In this document: positions 34,216 to 40,620 of the stretch, in pieces
How the letters are laid out: each line of letters opens with the position of its first letter
Position numbering within the stretch: the stretch's first letter is position 1
DNA from: Helicobacter sp.
Lineage (GTDB): Bacteria; Campylobacterota; Campylobacteria; Campylobacterales; Helicobacteraceae
Reading direction: 5' to 3'
NCBI GenBank assembly: GCA_022766795.1
Contig: JALEPE010000100.1
Span: 1-40,620 of the forward strand
DNA length: 40,620 nt
Program-made: the position numbers and the translations under genes
The notes under the pieces: generated by a model
What the model was told of the DNA's origin: nothing
The model's database searches: none
Seen by the model: only the letters and a program-made list of their open reading frames with translations

Positions 34216-36005
34216 TATTCTACTAGCATAATGGCAAGATTTGCGCTAATTTGCTGCCCCTCTTTAGCATAAATTTCTTTAATCTCACCCCCAATGGTTG
34301 CTAAAACTTGATTTTCCATTTTCATTGCTTCTACAATCGCTAAAACATCACCCTCTTTAATCTTATCGCCTACTTTTACTTTAAGCTTTGTTAAATTACC
34401 GGGCATTGGCGAAATAATATGCCCAGGCAAACTCGCCTGCGGTAAGGAATCGCTAGTAACTGGCTGTTTTTTCTCACCATTCTCCCCCATAGATTCTACT
34501 AAAACTTCTTTTAAATCTCCATCGACGCGCACGAAGAATGGGCGCACATTTGCATCTTTCTCTCCGCTTCCCTCAATTTTAATACGGTAAGTTTCTCCGT
34601 GCAAATTAATCGTAAATTCCCTTGGCATTGGCGCATTGACACCCTCAAAAGTTGTCAATGCTTCAGGACTTAAACAACCCGCATTGCGCTCATCAAGAAA
34701 TTTTTTAGCAATACCTCCAAATATTGCATAGGAAATCACATCGGTTTCACTTTTCGCAAAGCTTTGGGATTCCTCACGCGCTTTTTGCAATTCAGGAGCA
34801 ATTTTATCCGCTGGACGCTCGGTGATTATTTCTTCACCATCTTGCTTAATGCGCTCCACCAATGCATTATCAATCGGAGCTGGCGTTTTGCCGTAATAGC
34901 CTTTAATAATATTCTTAGATTCCGTCGTAAGTGTTTTATAACGCGTTTGGGCTAAGACATTTAACACCGCTTGTGTACCGACAATCTGACTTGATGGCGT
35001 AACAAGCGGAGGATAGCCAAAATCCTTGCGTACTTTTGGAATCTCAAGCATTACTGCGTCCATTTTATCCAATGCATCTTGCTCTTTAAGTTGATTTGCC
35101 ATATTAGAAATCATACCGCCCGGAATTTGGCTCACAAGCACGCGCGTATCAATTTGATTATATTCAGATTCAAACTTCTTGTATTTTCTACGATTGCGTT
35201 TTAGAATCTCTGCGGCTTTCTCCATTAACGATAAATCAAGTTTTGTATCCCATTGCGTGCCTTGCAGTGTTGCAACCATTGACTGCGTGCAAGGGTGACT
35301 TGTGCCTTCTGCTAAGGCGGAGTTGGAAAGATCTAAAATATCTACTCCTGCTTCTACGGCTTTTAAATGCGAACCAAAGGCAAACCCTGCCGTAGAATGT
35401 GTATGCAACGCAAGCGGTAAGTCTATTTCACTCTTTAACGCTTTGACAAGCTCAAAAGCCGCATTGGGCGTAATGAGTCCTGCCATATCTTTAATAGCTA
35501 AAGAATCACAACCGCGTCTTGCTAGCTCTTTAGCATATTGAACAAAACCTTGGATTGTATGCACGGGAGAAGTCGTGTAACAAATCGCGCCTTGCGCATG
35601 CTTGCCCTGCTTTTTCACTTCCTCAATAGAAACTTCCAAATTCCTAATATCATTGAGTGCATCAAAAATCCTAAAAATATCTACGCCATTTTGTGCGGAT
35701 AATCTTACAAACTCACGCACAACATCATCAGCATAATGGCGATAACCAATAAGATTCTGTCCGCGCAAAAGCATTTGAATAGGAGTTTTCTTAAAAATTT
35801 CCTTAAAAATCGCTAAACGTTCAAAGGGATCTTCTTTTAAATATCGCAAACAAGTATCATAAGTCGCGCCACCCCAAGCCTCAATACTATGGAATCCTAC
35901 TTGTTCAAAAAGTTGCGCAGCCTCCACTAAATCCTCTGTGCGCATTCTTGTGGCAAGCAGAGATTGATGCCCGTCTCTTAAGCTATTTTCAGTAATTTTT
36001 ATCAT
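34215..36005 (-). CDS. pycB: Pyruvate carboxylase subunit B (carboxyltransferase plus biotin carrier)
   Basis: A 596-residue carboxyltransferase subunit that moves CO2 from biotin to pyruvate, giving oxaloacetate. The N-terminal HMGL-type TIM barrel starts ITENSLRDGHQSLLATRMRT and includes SIEAWGGATYDTCLRYL, DIFRIFDALNDIRNLE and LPLALHTHSTAGFAFGSHLK. A conserved PYC/OADA domain follows, and a biotinyl domain ends the protein with EAMKMENQV (biotinyl-lysine near residue 562). ATG 36005 with GGAG upstream is preferred to TTG 36017. The alternative oxaloacetate decarboxylase alpha would normally sit with membrane beta and gamma subunits, which are absent here. PycA lies about 4 kb away. Confidence 0.9.
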   Translation of the reverse strand: MIKITENSLRDGHQSLLATRMRTEDLVEAAQLFEQVGFHSIEAWGGATYDTCLRYLKEDPFERLAIFKEIFKKTPIQMLLRGQNLIGYRHYADDVVREFVRLSAQNGVDIFRIFDALNDIRNLEVSIEEVKKQGKHAQGAICYTTSPVHTIQGFVQYAKELARRGCDSLAIKDMAGLITPNAAFELVKALKSEIDLPLALHTHSTAGFAFGSHLKAVEAGVDILDLSNSALAEGTSHPCTQSMVATLQGTQWDTKLDLSLMEKAAEILKRNRRKYKKFESEYNQIDTRVLVSQIPGGMISNMANQLKEQDALDKMDAVMLEIPKVRKDFGYPPLVTPSSQIVGTQAVLNVLAQTRYKTLTTESKNIIKGYYGKTPAPIDNALVERIKQDGEEIITERPADKIAPELQKAREESQSFAKSETDVISYAIFGGIAKKFLDERNAGCLSPEALTTFEGVNAPMPREFTINLHGETYRIKIEGSGEKDANVRPFFVRVDGDLKEVLVESMGENGEKKQPVTSDSLPQASLPGHIISPMPGNLTKLKVKVGDKIKEGDVLAIVEAMKMENQVLATIGGEIKEIYAKEGQQISANLAIMLVE

Positions 36006-36125
36006 AAAAAACTCCAAATTATATGTTTTTAGCTTAGCATTATAACAACGATTTTAATGATTTTAATACCTTAAACATATTTTATGAGATTTTTTGTGAA
36101 AATTGCTACCTTTAGTATCACACAT

Positions 36126-36302
36126 TTATGCAGATGTTTTTTCCAAATTTTCTTTTGTGTATAAAATCATCACTTTTTCATTCTCTTTTGTGCTATTCAA
36201 ATAAACGCTTCCTTTGGATTCCTCGTCCTTACTTGTCTTATTGATTGCCTCAATGTTAAAAAAACTACAAAACACAAGTCCATCATCTTTTAAAAATTCC
36301 AT
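36126..36302 (-). CDS. Small hypothetical protein, 58 residues
   Basis: An ORF starting MEFLKDDGLVFCSFF and ending YTKENLEKTSA, too short for the usual ORF cut-off. The support is a strong ribosome site (AAAGGAG, seven bases before the ATG) and its place upstream of pycB on the same strand. It has no signal peptide or transmembrane helix and is charged and lysine-rich. The motif VYLNSTKENEKVMILYT suggests two beta strands. I do not recognise a family. It may be a genuine small protein or the remains of a larger one, given the decayed sequence to its right. Confidence 0.5.
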   Translation of the reverse strand: MEFLKDDGLVFCSFFNIEAINKTSKDEESKGSVYLNSTKENEKVMILYTKENLEKTSA

Positions 36303-36646
36303 AAGCTTCTCCTTTTACTTTGCAAAAAAAGCAAATATCATTCCAAACCAAACATATTTGTTGTCCTTAAAATAAAATTTGCTTAACTAGGCGTTTTGAA
36401 AGATTCCAAGCAAGAGTAGGTAACCCGGATTTTACAAGCAAAAATCTTTCTGCATTGCTTGCAATCTTTAAACCATAACCTTAGCCACGTGCAAAAATTG
36501 TTTATACAAAGAGCTTAAAAGCTTTCAAGCTAAATTCTCGCACTTAAATACTTTATCGCACATAGGCAAAAACATTTTTTAACACCGTGCTTGAATTTGA
36601 CTGGGCAAGAAATACAATACCCGCACCTTAAATTCGCCTTTCGTCA
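36303..36646. other. Gap with possible decayed coding remnant
   Basis: No intact gene. On the minus strand, from about 36480 down to a stop at 36370-36372, a frame reads GYGLKIASNAERFLLVKSG and continues PTLAWNLSKRLVKQILF, which looks protein-like. Upstream of it, protein-like pieces appear in shifting frames interrupted by stops. I interpret this as the 3' end of an eroded gene of unknown identity. Confidence 0.35.
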
Positions 36647-36929
36647 ATGAAATTCTAAGTCTTATAGTTTTCCTTGCTTCTTTCTTATTTAGTGCAGTCA
36701 ATCTTAATACCGCAAACAAAGAAAAATTAATGCAGATCAAAGGAATCGGAGAAGCAAAAGCAAAGCAATTCTTGATTATCGTTCCATGAAGTCCTTTAAT
36801 TTCACAGAATAGTTAAAGAATACAAAAGAATTTTGAGATAAAACCTTAGAGAAACTCAAAGGAGAATTTATGGTTGAAGAATCCCTAAACCACAAAAAAG
36901 AAACAACAAAAGAAATGATTGGTATTTAA
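36647..36929 (+). pseudogene. comEA-like helix-hairpin-helix DNA-binding protein, degraded
   Basis: Remains of a small competence-type DNA-binding protein. After restoring one A near the start (ATGAAATTC in place of ATGAAAATTC) the frame gives a signal peptide MKILSLIVFLASFLFSA, then the ComEA helix-hairpin-helix VNLNTANKEKLMQIKGIGEA with KAKQ. A second frameshift follows, and the next frame continues ILDYRSMKSFNFTE, a stop, LKNTKEF, a stop, DKTLEKLKGEFMVEES, ending in TAA at 36927-36929. That is two single-base shifts and two nonsense codons in under 300 bases. ComEA proteins bind incoming DNA in the periplasm during natural transformation; this copy cannot make one. An intact copy may exist elsewhere. 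Confidence 0.8.
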
Positions 36930-36949
36930 TTTCTGAATCCCACAAGAGA

Positions 36950-36983
36950 TTGCCACGAAACATTGCGTGTTTCCCGCAATGAC
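36950..36983. repeat. Hairpin module TTGCCACG-stem-CGCAATGACG, copy B
   Basis: GAAACA (36957-36962) and TGTTTC (36968-36973) pair perfectly around a TTGCG loop, within the same flanks as copy A at 32789-32822. The stem bases differ between copies but pairing is kept. Confidence 0.7.
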
Positions 36984-37068
36984 GCAGTGGCTTGACTTTC
37001 TGCCATTATAAAGCTAAAAATCAGAATCCAAAACACTTAAATTCATCTTTTTGCACAACAAAATAAAC

Positions 37069-37452
37069 CTATCTCTTTTTAGGTTTAAAATCTAACTCCG
37101 GGTCTCTCTCGCAAGTTTTGAGCTTATTCTCTAGTTTTTCATAGATTTTTTGAAACTCCTTAATGTCCTTAGCGATTTTATTTTGGTGTTTAATGATGAT
37201 TTCTCTCCTCTCTTTTAGTTTAGAATCTCCTGCAAGATAAAATGCATAATATTGCTTAATCTCTTCAATACCCATTTGCGTATAGCGAAAGAAATTCACC
37301 CAATACACCCATTCCAAATCCTCCTCGCTAAAATACCGCACACCATTTTATCCCTATATATTGAGAAAAAAAGCCCTTTTTTTAAGCCAAAACTTTAGCT
37401 TAGAATGAGGGATTCCGCTCTTGCGTGATACTTGAATAATCGTATAAGCCAT
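37069..37452 (-). pseudogene. MerR-family transcriptional regulator, disrupted
   Basis: The ATG at 37452 (AAGG upstream) begins the winged helix-turn-helix MAYTIIQVSRKSGIPHSKL then KFWLKK, the DNA-binding start of MerR proteins. Within the homopolymer-rich segment at about 37345-37385 the frame is damaged and meets TAG and TAA. It then resumes in the same net frame as NGVRYFSEEDLEWVYWVNFF, the second half of the MerR domain, followed by the coiled-coil dimerisation helix (ERREIIIKHQNKIAKDIKEF) and a 20-residue basic tail. It has no metal-binding cysteine set and resembles the AdhR/NmlR-like subgroup. It is the last gene of the decayed set and the natural candidate regulator of the promoter at 39735-39765. 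Confidence 0.8.
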
Positions 37453-37470
37453 AAACTGCCTTTTAACGCC

Positions 37471-38252
37471 TTATGAAAGCGTTTTAATCATTTCAACATC
37501 TATGGGGCTAAAGAATAAATTGCCTGATTCCAAACTTGCCATTGTCTGCATATCTTTATCATTAAGTGCAAAGTCAAAGGCATTAAGATTCTCTATCATT
37601 CGCTCTTTGTTTGTCGTCTTTGGAATCACGATAATTTGCCTTTGTATGAGCCACCGCAAAATCACTTGGGCATTGCTTTTATTATAGTTTTTTGCAATTT
37701 GCGCAATGGTAGGATTTGTGAAAATATCGTTTTTACCCTCGCCAAAACTCGCCCAACTCTGCATTGCCACATTGCATTCTTGCATTGTTTTTTGCGCTTC
37801 AAATTGCTGGTGGAAGGGGTTGCATTCTACTTGATTAAGCGCAGGTGTAATGGCATTATGCAGACAAAAATCCACTAATCGTGAGGGATAAAAGTTGCTC
37901 ACCCCGATTGCTTTGATGAAGTTTTGTTAATATAAATCACTCATCACACGCCATAAGTATTACCAATCGCCCAATGGATAAGATACAAATCCGCATAATC
38001 AATTTGCAACTTTTTGAGGCTTGTTTCAAACGCTACCTTTGCTTTGTCATCACTCATATCCTTTGTCCAAAGCTTTGTCGTGATAAAAATATCTCACACT
38101 TTAGCCCACCATTTAATGCTGTTTTGATGGCTGCACCCACGCCCTCCTTGTTTTGATAGGTTGAATTGGTAAGAGCCATAGTCCAAAATGGGAATTTTTA
38201 CACCATTATTTAAAGTGATAAATTTCATTTTTTCTTCGTTTTGCGATTCCAT
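37471..38252 (-). pseudogene. Aldo/keto reductase, degraded
   Basis: NADPH-dependent aldo/keto reductase in pieces. The start (ATG 38252 in a TAATG junction with the rhodanese stop, or ATG 38228) gives MKFITLNNGVKIPILDYGSY. A deletion then joins GSYQF almost directly to frame-shifted YQNKEGVGAAIKTALNGGL, removing about 25 residues with the catalytic Asp region. Next come IFITTKLWTKDMSDDKA (catalytic Lys) and ADLYLIHWAIGN (catalytic His), then stops near 37940, and a shifted frame FIKAIGVSNFYP running to the normal C-terminus through LNQVECNPFHQQ. The last 143 codons are open. Several independent lesions make restoration by one slippage impossible. The family reduces aldehydes and ketones, in keeping with the adjacent alcohol dehydrogenase. 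Confidence 0.85.
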
Positions 38253-38661
38253 TATTTTTTCTGTTTTTGCTCTAGCCATTCATTATAGGCTTGTATCGGG
38301 GGTACACCCTTGATATAGGAAAGCTGCGGAATATCAGGTCTCTTTTGCAAAAGTGTCTCGTAGGCTAGAACTAAAACTTCACCTAAACCACAATGCAAAA
38401 TGACAGGGCGATTCTTTGGAATCTCATTATATCGCTCTGCAATCTCTGTATGCGGGATATGCAATGCACCCTTGAAACCATTTTTATCTTGTAATAATCT
38501 GTATTTACCTCCACAATCACTATATCAGGAGTTGCTTTCATATATTCTAAGGCTTCAGCAGGTGAAAGCCCTACTAGTTTTTCTTGCGCCATTGCTCCAC
38601 CTCCTATAAAAAATATCAGCATTAAAAGAATGTGCATAAAAGTCTGTGTCAATGTTTGCAT
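38252..38661 (-). pseudogene. Periplasmic rhodanese-domain protein, frameshifted
   Basis: ATG 38661 (TAAGGAG upstream) starts a signal peptide MQTLTQTFMHILLMLIFFIG ending near AMAQ, then EKLVGLSPAEALEYMKATPD and IVIVEVNTD of a rhodanese-like domain. A single-base shift near 38475-38495 moves the reading frame. The correct continuation NGFKGALHIPHTEIAERYNE, PVILHCGLGEVLVLAYETL and GVPPIQAYNEW lies in the other frame to a stop at 38252. The intact product would be about 135 residues, with the loop cysteine in HCGLG. It is 21 bases after the alcohol dehydrogenase stop. Sulfur transfer or thiol chemistry in the periplasm would be the family role; here it is a pseudogene. Confidence 0.82.
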
Positions 38662-38682
38662 TTATTCTCCTTAAAATAGAAT

Positions 38683-39702
38683 CTAAGCCTTAAGGCTACT
38701 CATATCAATCGCAAAGCGAAAATCCTCCTTACCTGCCGCAACCATTTGCTAGGCTTCATCAAGTTTATTTGGGTATTATTTGCACTTTAGGATAAATCTT
38801 GTACTTTACGCCAAAATCAAGCATTTCTTGCGTTTCTTTGATTCCACCCATAAGGGAGCTATACATCTTTTTCTTAGAATCCCAAAGTATTTTTGTTGTA
38901 TCAAGCAGCGGTTTTTCTTTTTGCGCTTGGTAGCCACACAATCGCCATTTCACCGCCGAGTTTAAGCATTCTGCGGTAGTCGTTAATATCGTATTGATAA
39001 GGAATCGTGCTGATAATGCAATTAAAAGTGTTTGCAAACTCATTAAATCGTGGGTTTTTAACATTGACAAACTCTTTTGCGCCAAGTGCTAAACACGCGT
39101 CATTTTTCTCTACAATATCAAAGCAAGTAACCTCTGCGCCAAGCTTTACCATATATTGTAATGCCATATGTCCTAAGCCCCAAACGCCAGCCACAGCAAC
39201 TTTATCTCCCTTTTTAACCTTAGAATACATAATGGGCGAATAAGTTGTAATCCCCGCGCAAAGCAAAGGAGCTACTTTTTCAATCTCGGCATTTTTAGGG
39301 ACTTTAATAGCAAAATTTTCGCTTAAAACGATATTGTTTGCATAGCCACCCCTTGTAATCTCATTAATATGAAAAACATCTCTGCTATCGTATGTGTAGA
39401 TTGTTTTTGCATTGGTGTAGAACTGCTCCTCACTACGTTTGCACGCCTCACATTCTCCACAACTATTAACCATACAGCCCACACCTGCATAATCACCAAC
39501 CTTAAACTTACGCACTTTAGAACCAAGCTGCAACTTTGCCTAACATTTCGTGTCCGGGGACGATTGGGTAATTCACGCTATCACTCCAATCCCCTTGTGC
39601 AAACAAAGTGCTTGCTCCAATACCCAAAGCTGCCGCTCCACCAGCAATTTTTGCAGAAGTTTTGAGAAACTCCCTGCGCTTTTCGTCGTGTAAATCTTGC
39701 AT
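38683..39702 (-). pseudogene. Tat-exported zinc-dependent alcohol dehydrogenase, degraded
   Basis: ATG 39702 (AAGGAG upstream) begins a twin-arginine signal peptide, KRREFLKTSAKIAGGAAALG. The frame then jumps to GDWSDSVNYPIVPGHEMLGK, so roughly 45 residues with the first catalytic-zinc cysteine are missing. A frameshift near 39525 is followed by LGSKVRKFKVGDYAG and CGECEACKRSEEQF, the structural-zinc loop, whose fourth cysteine is not visible. The Rossmann segment AVAGVWGLGHMALQYMVKLG and RRMLKLGGEMAIV follow. A second shift near 38945 leads to GGIKETQEMLDFGVKYKIYP, and a TAA and TAG precede the end DFRFAIDMSSLKA. It belongs to the cinnamyl-alcohol-type dehydrogenases. First gene of the decayed operon. 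Confidence 0.85.
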
Positions 39703-39734
39703 ATTTGCTCCTTAGAAAACAAGGATAAAGTTGC

Positions 39735-39765
39735 ATTATAAAACTAGATACTTGGTATCTGTCAA
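39735..39765 (-). promoter_or_regulatory. MerR-type promoter with 19-bp spacer and perfect dyad
   Basis: On the minus strand TTGACA (39765-39760) and TATAAT (39740-39735), both exact consensus hexamers, are separated by 19 bases rather than 17. The spacer carries AGATAC-CAA-GTATCT (39746-39760), a perfect 6-bp inverted repeat overlapping the last base of the -35. An overlong spacer with a central dyad is the hallmark of promoters that MerR-family activators twist into an active form. The ADH start codon lies 33 bases downstream. Confidence 0.8.
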
Positions 39766-39956
39766 GGGGTAAAATCAATAAATTAGAAAACTTTTATTTT
39801 TATTATTCCCACAAGAAAACTTGTAAGGATTTAAAGGATAAGAAGTAGCCTAATCCCATTACAGCTACTTTAAAGAACTCTATTAGACTCTTTGTCCTTG
39901 TAAATAATGAAAGGATGAAGCAAATTATCATCGCCCACTTAAGATTCTATCACGCA

Positions 39957-40079
39957 GTCATTGCAAGGAGTGAGCGGAGCAATCTAGCATAAAGTGGATT
40001 CAACAATAAAATCTTTAAAGATTTAAGAAACACATTATTATAGATTACCACACTCCGCTAACGCTCCGTTCGCAATGAC
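39957..40079. repeat. Palindromic GTCATTGC-ended repeat, copy 2
   Basis: A 123-base element from GTCATTGCAAGGAGTGAGCG to the inverse end GCTCCGTTCGCAATGAC. It shares AATCTAGCATA with copy 1 at 31452-31567, and its ends pair over about 30 bases with mismatches. Confidence 0.7.
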
Positions 40080-40118
40080 GAGAAGCAACCCACCTTGTCC
40101 TTACAAGAGAGTGAAACG

Positions 40119-40200
40119 AACGAAGCAATCCATAATCTTATCAGCCTAAAAGATTCCATTGCTTACTTTTGCTTTCGGGCAATCTATAACTTAGAATCAC
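40119..40200. repeat. Partial relative of the palindromic repeat
   Basis: CGAAGCAATCCATAATCT and CAGCCTAAAAG match interior segments of copy 1 (31452-31567), and GGGCAATCTATAAC resembles an inverted end. The outer GTCATTGC ends are absent. Confidence 0.5.
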
Positions 40201-40212
40201 ATTTAAGATTCT

Positions 40213-40356
40213 ATTGCAAACGATTTAGTTGTGCCAAATAATCAATTTGCAAGCTTAAGTGAGTTGTTAGCACAATACACACCCACACTTGCAAATCCAC
40301 AATATAAAATCTCACCCATAAAGATTCCACCCATCAAACATTTCATCATAAAATAA
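40213..40356 (+). pseudogene. Start-less coding remnant, unknown protein
   Basis: A 47-codon open frame with no start codon reads IANDLVVPNNQFASLSELLA and continues QYTPTLANPQYKISPI to a TAA at 40354-40356. The amino-acid composition is natural, and upstream of it the frame meets a stop at once. It may be the C-terminal remnant of a gene whose 5' part was replaced by the repeat element. No family recognised. Confidence 0.3.
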
Positions 40357-40480
40357 AAAACAAACATTCAAACAATTTAATACATATAGCAGAATCACAA
40401 CCCTAAAAGCATTTCTCTTTTATTTTTTTAGGAGAGATTCTTTAGCTTAAGTTTTCAACAATCGCTTAAAGCCTTGACGA

Positions 40481-40514
40481 TTCTATATTCTATATTCTAT
40501 ATTCTATATTCTAT
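40481..40514. repeat. Heptanucleotide tandem repeat (TTCTATA), 4.9 copies
   Basis: Four perfect TTCTATA units plus TTCTAT. The unit is not a multiple of three, so copy number changes would alter reading frame or promoter spacing if it lies in or before a gene. No start codon is clearly associated inside the window. Confidence 0.85.
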
Positions 40515-40620
40515 TTCTCCCTTTAAACAGCAAAGATATTAAAGTTGTAGTGGTTTGATGGGTTTGATTGGATTGGCTTATTTCTTTACGCACGCTGATG
40601 GATTGTAAGAACACTAATAA

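Larger units (their letters stand above)
39766..40620. other. Right-hand non-coding region with repeats
   Basis: No intact gene in the last 855 bases. The region holds a GTCATTGC-ended palindromic element (39957-40079), a partial relative (40119-40200), an open but start-less protein-like fragment (40213-40356) and a heptanucleotide tandem repeat (40481-40514). The rest is AT-rich with scattered stops in all frames. Confidence 0.6.

Noticed and set aside
34215..36005. Oxaloacetate decarboxylase sodium pump
   Set aside because: The alpha-like subunit stands without membrane beta or gamma subunits, and a matching biotin carboxylase is nearby, favouring pyruvate carboxylase.
36303..36646. tRNA or small stable RNA in the gap before comEA
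   Set aside because: I could not draw a cloverleaf or find a T-loop consensus; the protein-like minus-strand remnant explains part of the stretch better.
37069..39702. Sequencing error as the sole cause of the broken genes
   Set aside because: Some lesions are single-base indels near homopolymers and could be errors, but ADH and AKR also have deletions of tens of codons and several substitution-type stops, so genuine decay is the better explanation.
40556..40620. Short open frame at the right edge (about 16 codons from an ATG)
   Set aside because: It ends in a stop after a few codons, has no ribosome site and no recognisable sequence.

Overview
The window reads as chromosomal DNA of a Helicobacter-like member of the Campylobacterota, probably a non-gastric (enterohepatic-type) Helicobacter. 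The basis is low-GC, gene-dense sequence, short overlapping operons, extended -10 promoters, proteins of clear epsilon-proteobacterial type, and gene orders I recall from H. pylori: fdx-ppx-waaC-lpxL (HP0277-0280), aroB-mscS-mtaB-ftsH homolog-small ORF (HP0283-0287), ruvA-DUF342-murJ (HP0883-0885) and rpmH-rnpA-yidD-yidC-jag-mnmE (HP1447-1452). The two-subunit pyruvate carboxylase is not something I associate with H. pylori. Species is not determined.

Layout. 1-2490 (minus): a chemoreceptor cut by the window edge, with a c-type heme motif in its periplasmic domain, and a membrane PAS histidine kinase. 2610-5281 (plus): glyS and a degenerate TrpC-like protein. 5429-10150 (plus): ferredoxin, Ppx/GppA, heptosyltransferase I, lipid A acyltransferase and heptosyltransferase II, a lipopolysaccharide inner-core/lipid A operon. 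10140-15257 (minus): FapA/DUF342, ruvA, rimO, tilS and a DsrE/YedF-like protein. 15354-18161: murJ, a dihydrouridine synthase and a small secreted protein. 18168-24143 (minus): aroB, an MscS channel, mtaB, an FtsH homolog without its zinc protease motif, and a small overlapping partner ORF. 24270-28889 (minus): rpmH-rnpA-yidD-yidC-jag-mnmE. 28935-36005: pycA, uppP, a phase-variable acyltransferase, xseA and pycB.

From about 36 kb to the right edge the character changes from intact operons to genomic decay. There is a broken comEA-like gene, then a minus-strand set of four broken genes (Tat-exported zinc alcohol dehydrogenase, periplasmic rhodanese, aldo/keto reductase, MerR-type regulator). 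They lie behind a well preserved promoter with the geometry of a MerR-controlled promoter: a 19-bp spacer holding a perfect dyad. After that come palindromic dispersed repeats, a heptanucleotide tandem repeat and little coding sequence. Copies of the same palindromic repeat family flank the phase-variable acyltransferase.

How the genes work together: most of the window is housekeeping. It covers tRNA and ribosome modification (rimO, mtaB, tilS, dus, mnmE), membrane protein insertion (yidC, yidD, jag), envelope building (waaC, waaF, lpxL, murJ, uppP) and anaplerosis (pycA, pycB). The most unusual items are the decayed MerR-controlled operon with its surviving promoter, the acyltransferase held OFF by a G7 tract, the protease-dead FtsH paralog with its coupled small ORF, and the heme-motif chemoreceptor. 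I see no rRNA, tRNA, insertion sequence or CRISPR array. All calls come from reading the sequence and recalled family knowledge; no database search was run.
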